Shown here: one piece after another, positions 56,694 through 64,000 of the stretch
Layout: each line of letters opens with the position of its first letter
How positions within the stretch are numbered: position 1 is the stretch's first letter
Assembly: GCF_017301335.1 (NCBI RefSeq)
Contig: NZ_CP071247.1
Location: 62,001 to 126,000 of the forward strand
Length of the DNA: 64,000 bases
Origin: Marinobacter salinisoli
GTDB lineage: Bacteria > Pseudomonadota > Gammaproteobacteria > Pseudomonadales > Oleiphilaceae
Reading direction: 5' to 3'
The notes under the pieces: model-generated
Databases searched by the model: none
Told to the model about the DNA's origin: nothing
What the model saw: the letters and a program-made list of their open reading frames with translations, nothing else
Made by a program: the position numbers and the translations under genes

Positions 56694-57155
56694 TCAGAAA
56701 GCGCTTTTCAGGTTATTCATGTAAATGTCGACCAGCCCATTGAACTCGTGTTTTACCACCGGGCTGATCGCCAGTTTGAGCAGGCTGGGCAGCGGCAGCG
56801 TCAATTCGGCATTGGTTCGGAACCGCGCTGAGGTCACGTTGTCGCCTTTGGGACTCAGTTCCCAGGCACCCCTAACAACACCATTCCCCTCACCCTTGAT
56901 GGGCTCCCAGGTGATGGTGCCGGCATCTTTGTTCGCGTGATATTTGCAGGCATAAACAGACTGAATGGCGTGTTTGTCGATACCCACCTTTTCCATTTCC
57001 CAGCGGTACGCGTTGTCGCCCAAGCCCGTCAACTGATGCACTTTGGGGAAATGACTGGCAGAGCGCGGAACATCCGCCAGCAGATCAAACACCTCGTCAA
57101 AGCCGCCCGGTATTTCGATTTCCCGATTCAGCTCGATGGTAACAGTAATGGCCAC
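56694..57155 (-). CDS. SRPBCC-family protein
   Basis: 153 residues with an alternating strand pattern typical of the START/Bet v1-like lipid-binding fold (GGFDEVFDLLADVPRSASHF, VRGAWELSPKGDNVTSARF). The C-terminal helix ends KHEFNGLVDIYMNNLKSAF. No signal peptide, so cytoplasmic. Such proteins bind hydrophobic ligands; here the ligand is unknown. It is on the same strand as hisBHAF and separated by 116 bases, probably its own unit. Confidence 0.75.
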   Translation of the reverse strand: MAITVTIELNREIEIPGGFDEVFDLLADVPRSASHFPKVHQLTGLGDNAYRWEMEKVGIDKHAIQSVYACKYHANKDAGTITWEPIKGEGNGVVRGAWELSPKGDNVTSARFRTNAELTLPLPSLLKLAISPVVKHEFNGLVDIYMNNLKSAF

Positions 57156-57343
57156 AGTGACTCCTTTATTGTGCTTATTCGCATCAAACCCATTGAAATA
57201 ATAAGGCTCATATTGTGTCCCAACACTACCGCATTTTCATCCACCCGCGCTGTTAATTTGTTAACCCTGCGGTATCCTTTCGTAAAATGGCGACTACCGT
57301 CGCACACTTGGCAACCCATCCCCGGGAAAAGGAATCCACGATC

Positions 57344-59539
57344 ATGAAAGTTGTTCGTTACCTGCTGATCGCCTTAGTTGCGCTGATCGTCCTTGCAGTC
57401 GTAGCCATTGCCATCGCCATGGCAGTGATCGATCCCAACAATTACAAGCCACAGATTGAAAGCGCGGTGGAGAAACACACCAACCTGGACCTTGTTCTGG
57501 ACGGCGACATCAGCTGGTCCTTCATCCCGCTCGGCATCGAACTGAACAACGTGGAAGCAAACCTTGAGGGCGGCCGCCTGGTGGCACTGGAACAACTGGT
57601 GGCGCAGGTGGACTTCATGTCACTGATTACCATGTCGCCCCGGGTGGGCACCTTCACTCTGAGCGGCCTGGACGCGCGGCTTGAAGTGAATGAGAAAGGC
57701 GAGGGTAACTGGACCCGCATCATGCCGGAAGGCACCAGCACTGCCGAAACGGAACAGCCCACCAGAGAGCAACCCGCGGAAGAAGAGCCTGCTCCGGCAC
57801 AGGATGGCGATGGCGAGCCACTGGCATTCAACGTCAAAAACATCGAAATCGCCAATGCCCAGGTGCACTACACCGACAAGCGCACCGGTCAGGCGGTAAC
57901 GCTGGAAAACTTCACATTGAACGCCAGCGACATTGCCCTGGATTCCGAATTCCCGCTGGATGTGAGCTTCCGGGTCGAAACGGCAAAGCCGCAGTTCGAA
58001 CTGGACGGCAACATCAGCACCCGCATTGAAGCCAATGAAGCATTGAACGAATTTGCCGTATCCGGCCTGAAAGCAGTCTTCGACATGGCCGGCGAGCCAC
58101 TGGGCGGAAAGTCAGTGACCGCCGAACTGGCGGGCTCCGCCAGTGCCAATCTTGCGCAGGAAACCGCAAACCTGAGCGATTTCACCCTTGCCCTGGCAGA
58201 CGTATCCGTCACCACGGACCTCGATGTCAAAGGCTTCGGCGACAAGCCCAGCATCAAGGGCACCCTTGCCCTCAACGAGTTTTCGCCCAAAGACCTGCTC
58301 GCGAAGCTGGGTCAGGCGCCGATTGAGACCCGTGATCCGGATGTGCTCGATGCCGTGGCATTTTCGACCAGCATCGGTGGCTCAGAAGGCAACATTGAAC
58401 TGTCTGACATCAAGCTCAGGCTGGATGACACCACCTTCGCAGGTTCCGGCAGCTACAACCTGAGCAACAGCGCCACCACCCTGAACCTCACCGGCGACAA
58501 GCTCAATGTGGACCGTTACCTGGCACCCGAGGCCGAAGAAACAGAAGGCGCGAAATCGAAACAGGCCTCCTCTGAGCAAAAGAGTGGCAGCAACGCGGCT
58601 GGTCCGGCCAACGAAACCGATCTGCTGCCTCTGGAGGCCTTACGCGCCCTGCTGCTGGATATCAACCTGGGCCTGGGCGAACTGATTGCCAGCAACCTGA
58701 CCATCACCGACATCAAAACCAGCACCACGGCCAAAGGCGGTCTGCTGAAAGTCGATGAGTTCAGCGGGAAGCTGTACGACGGCAGTTTTGGCGCCAATGT
58801 CAGCCTCGACGCCCGCAAAGACGCCCCGGACTGGAAAATCAACGCCAATGCCAGCAACGTGCAGACCCTGCCTCTGCTTACCGATCTGGCGGAAGTGGAC
58901 ATGCTGGCCGGCGGAGCCAACCTGAAGGTTAACGTGACGACCAAAGGCAACCGCATGAGTGCATTGAAAAATAATGCCGGTGGTCAGATCGGGTTCAACC
59001 TGGCCGAAGGCGAGTTCCGCAAAATGAACCTGACTCGCCTCGCCTGCCAGGGCATCGCGCTGGCCAACCAGGAAAGCCTCGGCACCAGTGGCTGGGGCAC
59101 CACCACCCCGTTCAACGACATGCGCGGCACCCTGAAGATCGACGGCAACACGCTGGAAAACACGGATCTGGTCGCCTCCCTCGCCGGCATGAAGCTGGAA
59201 GGCGACGGCACAGTCAACCTGGAACAGACTTCACTCGATTACGAAGCAGGCCTGCGCATCGTCGGTGAGATTCACCGCGACGAGGCCTGCCGGGTGACTG
59301 ATGTGGTCCAAAACGTCGTCATACCAGTGGAGTGCCGGGGTAATTTTGCGGAAGAACCCGCCAAGCTGTGCTCCTTTGACGGCTCACGCTTCCGGGACAC
59401 CCTGAAAGACATCGCCGCCAATGCCGCCAGGGCAAAAGCCGAAGAAGAGATCGATCGCGCCACGGAGAAGGCCGAGAAGAAAATCCAGGAAAAGCTCGAA
59501 GAAGAGCTGGGCGACAAACTCAAAGGCCTGTTCAAGTAA
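57344..59539 (+). CDS. asmA: AsmA-family inner-membrane protein
   Basis: 731 residues from the ATG at 57344. An N-terminal transmembrane helix (residues 5-27) then a long periplasmic part with repeated beta-strand blocks. IDPNNYKPQIESAVEKHTNLDL near the start and the C-terminal VGEIHRDEACRVTDVVQNVV and PVECRGNFAEEPAKLC are family features. AsmA-like proteins are bridge-like lipid transporters between inner and outer membrane. A Glu/Gln/Pro-rich spacer (EEPAPAQDGDGEP) lies near residue 165. Overlaps mutY by 1 base. Confidence 0.92.
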   Translation: MKVVRYLLIALVALIVLAVVAIAIAMAVIDPNNYKPQIESAVEKHTNLDLVLDGDISWSFIPLGIELNNVEANLEGGRLVALEQLVAQVDFMSLITMSPRVGTFTLSGLDARLEVNEKGEGNWTRIMPEGTSTAETEQPTREQPAEEEPAPAQDGDGEPLAFNVKNIEIANAQVHYTDKRTGQAVTLENFTLNASDIALDSEFPLDVSFRVETAKPQFELDGNISTRIEANEALNEFAVSGLKAVFDMAGEPLGGKSVTAELAGSASANLAQETANLSDFTLALADVSVTTDLDVKGFGDKPSIKGTLALNEFSPKDLLAKLGQAPIETRDPDVLDAVAFSTSIGGSEGNIELSDIKLRLDDTTFAGSGSYNLSNSATTLNLTGDKLNVDRYLAPEAEETEGAKSKQASSEQKSGSNAAGPANETDLLPLEALRALLLDINLGLGELIASNLTITDIKTSTTAKGGLLKVDEFSGKLYDGSFGANVSLDARKDAPDWKINANASNVQTLPLLTDLAEVDMLAGGANLKVNVTTKGNRMSALKNNAGGQIGFNLAEGEFRKMNLTRLACQGIALANQESLGTSGWGTTTPFNDMRGTLKIDGNTLENTDLVASLAGMKLEGDGTVNLEQTSLDYEAGLRIVGEIHRDEACRVTDVVQNVVIPVECRGNFAEEPAKLCSFDGSRFRDTLKDIAANAARAKAEEEIDRATEKAEKKIQEKLEEELGDKLKGLFK

Positions 59540-60603
59540 TGCCAGACCGTTTTGCCGAGCGTTTGCTCGAATGGTACGACCAGCACGGCAGGCATGACCT
59601 GCCGTGGCACCATAACCGCAACGCCTATCGGGTCTGGGTGTCTGAAATCATGCTTCAGCAAACCCAGGTAACCACCGTGATTCCCTACTTTAACGCCTTC
59701 ATGGAGCGCTTTCCGGACGTTCACGCCCTCGCGGAAGCGCCGGAAGACGACGTGCTCAGCCACTGGTCGGGCCTGGGTTACTATGCCCGCGCCCGCAATC
59801 TGCAAAAAGCGGCGAAAACCGTGGTGGCTGACTATGCCGGCGACTTCCCGGCGGATCAGCAACAGCTGGAGAGTCTCACCGGCATCGGCCGATCCACTGC
59901 CGCGGCCATCATTGCCCAGGCCTTTGGTAAACGGGCCGCCATTCTGGATGGCAACGTCAAACGGGTACTGGCCCGCTATCATGCCGTAGCCGGCTGGCCC
60001 GGGCAGACCAGCGTGCTGAAAACACTCTGGGAGCGCGCGGAGCAACACACACCGCACGAGCGGGTTCGGGACTACACCCAGGCGATCATGGATCTGGGCG
60101 CCATGGTCTGCACCCGCACCCGCCCCAACTGTGACACCTGCCCTCTAAAAGCTGACTGCGCGGCTTACACGCGGGGTGAAACAACGTTCTATCCGGGCTC
60201 GAAGCCCAAGAAAGCCAAACCGGAAAAGGTCACATGGATGGTTATCCTGGAAGATGCACAGGGCAGGATCCTGCTGGAACGGCGACCACCTTCGGGCATC
60301 TGGGGTGGCTTGTGGAGCCTGCCGGAGCTGGACCCGGCGTTCGGTGCGGATGAACTGCAAGACGCCTGCGAACAGAAGTTGGGGCTCAGCTGTGAAACAC
60401 CAGAGCTGATCAGCGGATTCCGGCACACTTTCAGCCATTACCACCTGCATATCCAGCCCGCCCGCCTTCTCGTGCGAGGTGCTGGCGCCATTGGGGATAA
60501 CGATAACCAGCGCTGGCTGCACCGTGACGAAGCCTTGAGCCTGGGTTTGCCGGCCCCGATCCGAACCCTGCTAACCGACGCCGAGCAGGTGGCTCTGCTC
60601 TGA
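59539..60603 (+). CDS. mutY: Adenine DNA glycosylase MutY
   Basis: 354 residues. N-terminal HhH-GPD domain with the catalytic Glu in [14 protein letters not shown] and Asp in [12 protein letters not shown]; FeS cluster [18 protein letters not shown]-terminal NUDIX-like domain ([20 protein letters not shown]). Removes A opposite 8-oxoguanine. The start overlaps the asmA stop by 1 base, and yggX follows at 74 bases. Confidence 0.97.
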   Translation: MPDRFAERLLEWYDQHGRHDLPWHHNRNAYRVWVSEIMLQQTQVTTVIPYFNAFMERFPDVHALAEAPEDDVLSHWSGLGYYARARNLQKAAKTVVADYAGDFPADQQQLESLTGIGRSTAAAIIAQAFGKRAAILDGNVKRVLARYHAVAGWPGQTSVLKTLWERAEQHTPHERVRDYTQAIMDLGAMVCTRTRPNCDTCPLKADCAAYTRGETTFYPGSKPKKAKPEKVTWMVILEDAQGRILLERRPPSGIWGGLWSLPELDPAFGADELQDACEQKLGLSCETPELISGFRHTFSHYHLHIQPARLLVRGAGAIGDNDNQRWLHRDEALSLGLPAPIRTLLTDAEQVALL

Positions 60604-60677
60604 CCGATGGGCGGGGTGACCACCCGGCCCTTTCTGCTATCATGCCCGGCAAATCCATTCGTCTGACAGGAGCGACC

Positions 60678-60950
60678 ATGAGCCGCACCGTATTCTGCCG
60701 CAAGTACCAGAAAGAGCTCGACGGCCTGGACTTCCCGCCCATGCCCGGCAAAAAAGGCCAGGAACTGTTTGAAACCGTTTCCAAACAAGCATGGGAAGAA
60801 TGGCAGGCCCAGCAGACCATGCTGATTAACGAAAAACACCTGAGCCTGATGGACCCCAACACCCGAAAATACCTGCAGGCACAGATGGAACGCTTCCTCG
60901 ATAACGAGCCTTTCGACAAGGCCGAAGGCTACGTGCCGCCGGAGCAATAA
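60678..60950 (+). CDS. yggX: Fe(2+)-trafficking / oxidative damage protection protein YggX
   Basis: 90 residues from the ATG at 60678. Nearly the whole length is family-typical: [40 protein letters not shown] and [13 protein letters not shown]. Protects Fe-S enzymes from superoxide and mutagenesis. The mutY-yggX pairing is conserved in gammaproteobacteria. Its stop is followed by a 120-base gap before tRNA-Phe. Confidence 0.97.
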   Translation: MSRTVFCRKYQKELDGLDFPPMPGKKGQELFETVSKQAWEEWQAQQTMLINEKHLSLMDPNTRKYLQAQMERFLDNEPFDKAEGYVPPEQ

Positions 60951-61070
60951 TGGCCGATTGATCAAGGCCTGAACAACCGCAAAAAGATTGAGTTTTTTTG
61001 CCAGTCAGCCTTGACTCAAAACAGCGAAACCGGTTTAATAGCGCCCCGTTGCACGACAGCACTGCAACAT

Positions 61071-61146
61071 GCCCGGATAGCTCAGTTGGTAGAGCAGGGG
61101 ATTGAAAATCCCCGTGTCGGTGGTTCGATTCCGCCTCCGGGCACCA
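61071..61146 (+). tRNA. tRNA-Phe (GAA)
   Basis: 76-nt cloverleaf with 3' CCA encoded. Acceptor GCCCGGA/TCCGGGC, D-arm with GCTCAGTTGGTAGAGC, anticodon stem GGGGA/TCCCC with anticodon GAA at 61104-61106, and T-loop GGTTCGATTCC. tRNA 3' ends are common integration points; AT-richer genes start just beyond. Confidence 0.98.
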
Positions 61147-61163
61147 TCCGAATTCAATGACTT

Positions 61164-61188
61164 AGCCCGCTTTTTAGCGGGCTTTGTT
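61164..61188 (+). terminator. Terminator after tRNA-Phe
   Basis: AGCCCGCT and AGCGGGCT form an 8-bp stem around TTTT and are followed by TTG, 17 bases after the tRNA end. The T-tract is short. Confidence 0.7.
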
Positions 61189-61260
61189 GTCTCTCATCGA
61201 TGCAATTATTACCGCCCATAAAAGCCCGACTTACCCAGACCAGAAGGCAATAAAATTGAA

Positions 61261-62739
61261 TCACTGGGCTCGCGGGAAATTCCCATGAAGCCAGAATCTT
61301 GGTGCCCACCGATCATCTTCAAACGATTCTTTATCTTCGAGCATCGCCTGATGGTACTGCCAGACTTCATACAACCAAAGCCCAGACAATGAAAGACTTA
61401 TCACGAAAACCGCTAGGGCAGAAGTGGCATGAGTTGTCGAGCCTTTCGCTGTTTGATTTCTTGTCTCATGATGCCCAAGAAGCATCCAAAATATTGTGAT
61501 TATAAACAAGCCAACCAGCATGGATGCAGGGGCAAGAAACACCGCAGAAACACTCGCATGAACCAAAGCAGCAACAACGGAAGCCGTAAAGGCGATTAAG
61601 CAAAGTGCATACTCTTGGCTGTCTCCACTTTGGACAAACGCTCTCTTCTTTAGAAGCTTCCCAAATGCGACGGCAACCAATCCAAGTACCCCAAAGACAA
61701 AGGTCCAACCGTATTCAGCTGCCCAGAAAAGATACATATTATGTGGGTGGGAAAATTTGGACGCATTCTGATAACTATCGGTCAGTAACTCATGAGTCAG
61801 CCATGATTGTGCCCCCATTCCAAAGGGCGCATGAACCATGCTCATGGCAAAGGCCTCTGCAAACATCGGGATTCTACCCGAATCACCAGTATCTATTTCC
61901 AAGCTCAAAGTCCCAGCATCCCCAGCCAAAATCGCAGGAAGCCCGAGAGAGAGAGTTAGCCAAAACAAAATCCCGAGCGAAAAGTGACGAAGCAACTCTT
62001 TCAACCATGGAAAAGTCTGGCGCCCCATTAACACCACTGAAAAAAACACACTGGCAACAAGACCTACCGTACTACCTCTCGCAGAAGATAATATAAGAAC
62101 CCACCACCAGAGACCGCCCGCTATAAGCACACAGAGGCGCCATAGCCCCGAGCGTTTCAAAGGACCAACAAACACGGCCAAGGGTAGAACAGGAAGCGCC
62201 CAGGAGGCGATATGACTCCAGTAACGGATATTGTTAAAGCCCCAAGGCAGGTAATCGATTACTCTGAATTCACCTTCCTGCATTTTGCCCGCATAGATGA
62301 TTAAAGCCACATAACCATACAACAGACACCCAACAACCAAGGGGTAAAGGAAGCTCTCTGCCAGGGACTGAACATTCGTCATCCCTGCACCTCCAAGCCA
62401 GGCCGCCAAGAGAATCGGAAGAATAAAAAAACCGCCAAACATAACCGGTTCAACCCAGCCATGAAGCGCTCCGCCACTCGTCCCGGAAATGCTCATTGCG
62501 GCCAACAAAAGGCAGCAAAACCCCAGGGCATTTCTATAGCCATTTAACGACTGGAAATTACAAATTAGACGAGGAAGCAGAACTAGAGTGAGACCGGCTA
62601 ATATGCCTACTAAGAGGAAGCGCTGAATGGCATATAAATCAAAGTCCGAAGAAAAGAACCCTCCAAACAATACCAGGACCACCACGCTGGTCGCCAAAAT
62701 CCCGAATGATGCTGGGTAGATCCAGTAGTTTATCTGCAC
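61261..62739 (-). CDS. O-antigen ligase / PglL-type membrane glycosyltransferase
   Basis: 492 residues from a GTG at 62739, with a weak ribosome site; a TTG at 62763 also reads. Some ten to twelve membrane segments; the large periplasmic loop holds GMGAQSWLTHELL and FSHPHNMYLFWAAEYG, the conserved H-x-H/N region of the Wzy_C family. It transfers lipid-linked glycans to lipid A-core or to pilin-type proteins. The C-terminus is strongly hydrophobic then Trp-rich. It follows the TPR gene by 79 bases on the same strand. Lower GC than the chromosome backbone. Confidence 0.75.
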   Translation of the reverse strand: MQINYWIYPASFGILATSVVVLVLFGGFFSSDFDLYAIQRFLLVGILAGLTLVLLPRLICNFQSLNGYRNALGFCCLLLAAMSISGTSGGALHGWVEPVMFGGFFILPILLAAWLGGAGMTNVQSLAESFLYPLVVGCLLYGYVALIIYAGKMQEGEFRVIDYLPWGFNNIRYWSHIASWALPVLPLAVFVGPLKRSGLWRLCVLIAGGLWWWVLILSSARGSTVGLVASVFFSVVLMGRQTFPWLKELLRHFSLGILFWLTLSLGLPAILAGDAGTLSLEIDTGDSGRIPMFAEAFAMSMVHAPFGMGAQSWLTHELLTDSYQNASKFSHPHNMYLFWAAEYGWTFVFGVLGLVAVAFGKLLKKRAFVQSGDSQEYALCLIAFTASVVAALVHASVSAVFLAPASMLVGLFIITIFWMLLGHHETRNQTAKGSTTHATSALAVFVISLSLSGLWLYEVWQYHQAMLEDKESFEDDRWAPRFWLHGNFPRAQ

Positions 62740-62818
62740 GCTAGTACCACAACAGCTAAACAAAAAATGTTTGCGTTACGCTCAACCAAATTGCCAAAGT
62801 CAAAGCGAGCACTTTCGA

Positions 62819-63475
62819 TTAGTTGCCGTCGTCCCAACCTTGTTGTGCATAACGCAGATTATCTTGGGCGAGACCAAAATAAGTGGGAGAGCTATCTATC
62901 GCTCGCTGGAGGTACCACTTTGCGACATCAGTCTGCCCCTGGAGCAAGGCAAAATAACCTATATCGTTCATCGCATCAGGGGTGTCGGCCACCCTCCTCA
63001 ATGTCCGCTCGGCCTGCTGATGCTTACCAAGGCGGGCATAAAGTAACGCCAGATTTGACCATGCCCGCTTGAACTCTGGCTTCGCACGCACAGACCGCTG
63101 GAAGTAATGCTCAGCCAATATCAGGTCACCCTCCAAATAATGCGAATACCCCATATTGTTTAGTGTTTTGGCATCATCACGATTGACAACAAGGACCAAA
63201 CTATAATGATCACGCGCCTCGCCATATCTTTCCCAGAGGTCAAAAATGATACCCAGTGCGCTGTAGCATGCCAGTGGTGAGTGCTCATCCAGAGCTAAGA
63301 ACGGACCATCCTGCTCTGCGCCCCTGATTCTAACCTTCTGATTGTCTGCATGTGGTACCACCGCCGGCTCAGCAGAATCTGCGTCACTGGTCTCAGCCGC
63401 ATTGTACTGTCTCAGCCCCGCACCGCCTTTTTCAAGGCGATTTAAACTGGAACGATATGCAGGTGTTTTTTTTGA
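62819..63475 (-). CDS. TadD-like TPR protein, C-terminal part (out of frame)
   Basis: This frame runs from inside the G/A homopolymer zone (63466-63484) to 62819. It has no good start of its own; a GTG at 63361 (MVPHADNQ) would give 180 residues. It begins KKTPAYRSSLNRLEKGGAGL, then carries three or four TPR-like repeats (AKTLNNMGYSHYLEGDLILA, AWSNLALLYARLGKHQQAE, PDAMNDIGYFALLQGQTDVA). Joined to the N-terminal frame it would give a protein of about 378 residues. Likely function: TPR scaffold lipoprotein comparable to TadD/PilF. See the split-site entry. Confidence 0.72.
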   Translation of the reverse strand, partial: SKKTPAYRSSLNRLEKGGAGLRQYNAAETSDADSAEPAVVPHADNQKVRIRGAEQDGPFLALDEHSPLACYSALGIIFDLWERYGEARDHYSLVLVVNRDDAKTLNNMGYSHYLEGDLILAEHYFQRSVRAKPEFKRAWSNLALLYARLGKHQQAERTLRRVADTPDAMNDIGYFALLQGQTDVAKWYLQRAIDSSPTYFGLAQDNLRYAQQGWDDGN

Positions 63476-63954
63476 CCCCCCCCCTCAGGGGAGTTTTTCT
63501 CGTTTGCCGGAAACAGCTTGGCAGCCAAACGTTCCTGATCCTGTTCACGAATCGCTTCGAGGTCTGAAAATGCTCTGTGGACCTGACCTTTTCGCAACCG
63601 AAGCAGAGCTTTACCCATACGTGCAGGGGTATATTCGGGCTGAAGCTCCAAAGCATCAGAGTAGGCTTGCTCGGCCTCCCGGAAGGACTCCTTTTGCTCC
63701 TGAATAAAGCCAACCCGATACAACACTTCTGCACTTTCAGGAGCCTGGGCCAGTACCTTGATGTAGTGTTTCAGTGCCAGGTTGTAATTTCCTGTCTCAT
63801 AAGCCGTGTCGGCCCGCAAGCGCAGTTGTTCGGTATCTTCTGGCTCACTGAGATTGCCAACCGTTTTCCCTGTGCTCGCGCAGCCCGCCAATAAAAGCTG
63901 AGCAGACATCACCGCGACCGCAACACTCCGAAAAATTTGCGCCTTGAACTTCAT
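63442..63954 (-). CDS. TadD-like TPR lipoprotein, N-terminal part
   Basis: 170 residues ending at a stop after KKHLHIVPV. Lipoprotein signal with lipobox LLLAGCAS (Cys25). Two to three TPR units follow (residues about 45-140: LRADTAYETGNYNLALKHY, AEVLYRVGFIQEQKESFREA, YTPARMGKALLRLRKGQV). The first ~155 residues read in one frame; the ending after the G/A run does not resemble the family. The complete protein would continue in the -1 frame. Same strand as the ligase gene, so part of a surface-glycan or pilus cluster that continues beyond the window. Confidence 0.75.
   Translation of the reverse strand: MKFKAQIFRSVAVAVMSAQLLLAGCASTGKTVGNLSEPEDTEQLRLRADTAYETGNYNLALKHYIKVLAQAPESAEVLYRVGFIQEQKESFREAEQAYSDALELQPEYTPARMGKALLRLRKGQVHRAFSDLEAIREQDQERLAAKLFPANEKNSPEGGGQKKHLHIVPV
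63466..63484 (-). other. Homopolymer frameshift site in TPR gene
   Basis: On the coding (minus) strand G9 (63484-63476) is followed by TC and then A8 (63473-63466). Zero frame reads GGT CAA AAA AAA CAC. One added base in either run, or a -1 slip at the heptamer A AAA AAA, leads into the downstream TPR frame, which is open without stops. Sequencing error, phase variation, or programmed slippage are all possible. Confidence 0.75.
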
Positions 63955-64000
63955 TGGCCTGAACTCCTACGACTTTTTGTTTGATAAAGAGCAGCTTAGA

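Overview
The window is a stretch of gammaproteobacterial chromosome that most resembles Marinobacter or a close relative. The evidence is moderate-to-high GC coding sequence, a wax ester synthase very close in motif order to the Marinobacter WS/DGAT enzymes, a DesT/DesC/DesB-type aerobic desaturase locus, polar-flagellum accessory genes (flgP, flgT), and a housekeeping block (secB, yibN-like, gpmI, envC, ctpA, yibQ, hisBHAF, asmA, mutY, yggX) whose order recalls Pseudomonas and other gammaproteobacteria. No plasmid, prophage, transposase or CRISPR array was seen.

Layout. 1-12.2 kb: end of a PhoD-like phosphatase, lrgAB, a wax ester synthase, a TetR repressor divergent from a ferredoxin reductase/desaturase pair, an nsrR-type regulator, moaA, hemN and an iron-sulfur (6-4)-type photolyase. 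12.2-14.2 kb: an AT-richer accessory island with three small unknown genes, each followed by an attC-like site, and no integrase. I read it as an integron cassette cluster lacking its integrase (CALIN). 14.3-24 kb: a DJ-1-like exported protein, a Gfo/Idh oxidoreductase with divergent LysR regulator, a mechanosensitive-channel remnant, a helical envelope protein facing a pectinacetylesterase-like enzyme, a duplicated HAD protein, DUF2256 plus a classical photolyase, and a Met-rich exported protein. 24-34.5 kb: CDF and AEC transporters, hemolysin III, a GDSL hydrolase, EVE protein, RlpA, a voltage-gated cation channel, and a set of lipoproteins and decayed genes.

34.5-41.1 kb: a complete sufBCDS-sufA-sufT-sufE operon behind an IscR-type operator and promoter. 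41.1-47.5 kb: flgP-flgT, a TraF-like outer-membrane protein, cca, thiolase and trmL. 47.5-61 kb: the conserved housekeeping block named above. 61-64 kb: tRNA-Phe followed by an AT-richer O-antigen-ligase-like gene and a TadD-like TPR lipoprotein gene split by a frameshift at a G9/A8 homopolymer pair.

Themes. Lipid homeostasis is prominent: wax ester synthesis, desaturation with its repressor, thiolase and GDSL hydrolase. A GYGTAC-N4-GTACRC palindrome occurs upstream of both the desaturase operon and the hemolysin III gene, which suggests one unsaturated-fatty-acid regulon. Iron-sulfur and redox functions (suf, moaA, hemN, nsrR, yggX, mutY, FeS photolyase) are a second theme, and envelope/cell-division functions (envC, ctpA, yibQ, rlpA) a third. 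All product names rest on reading motifs in the sequence; no database search was run.
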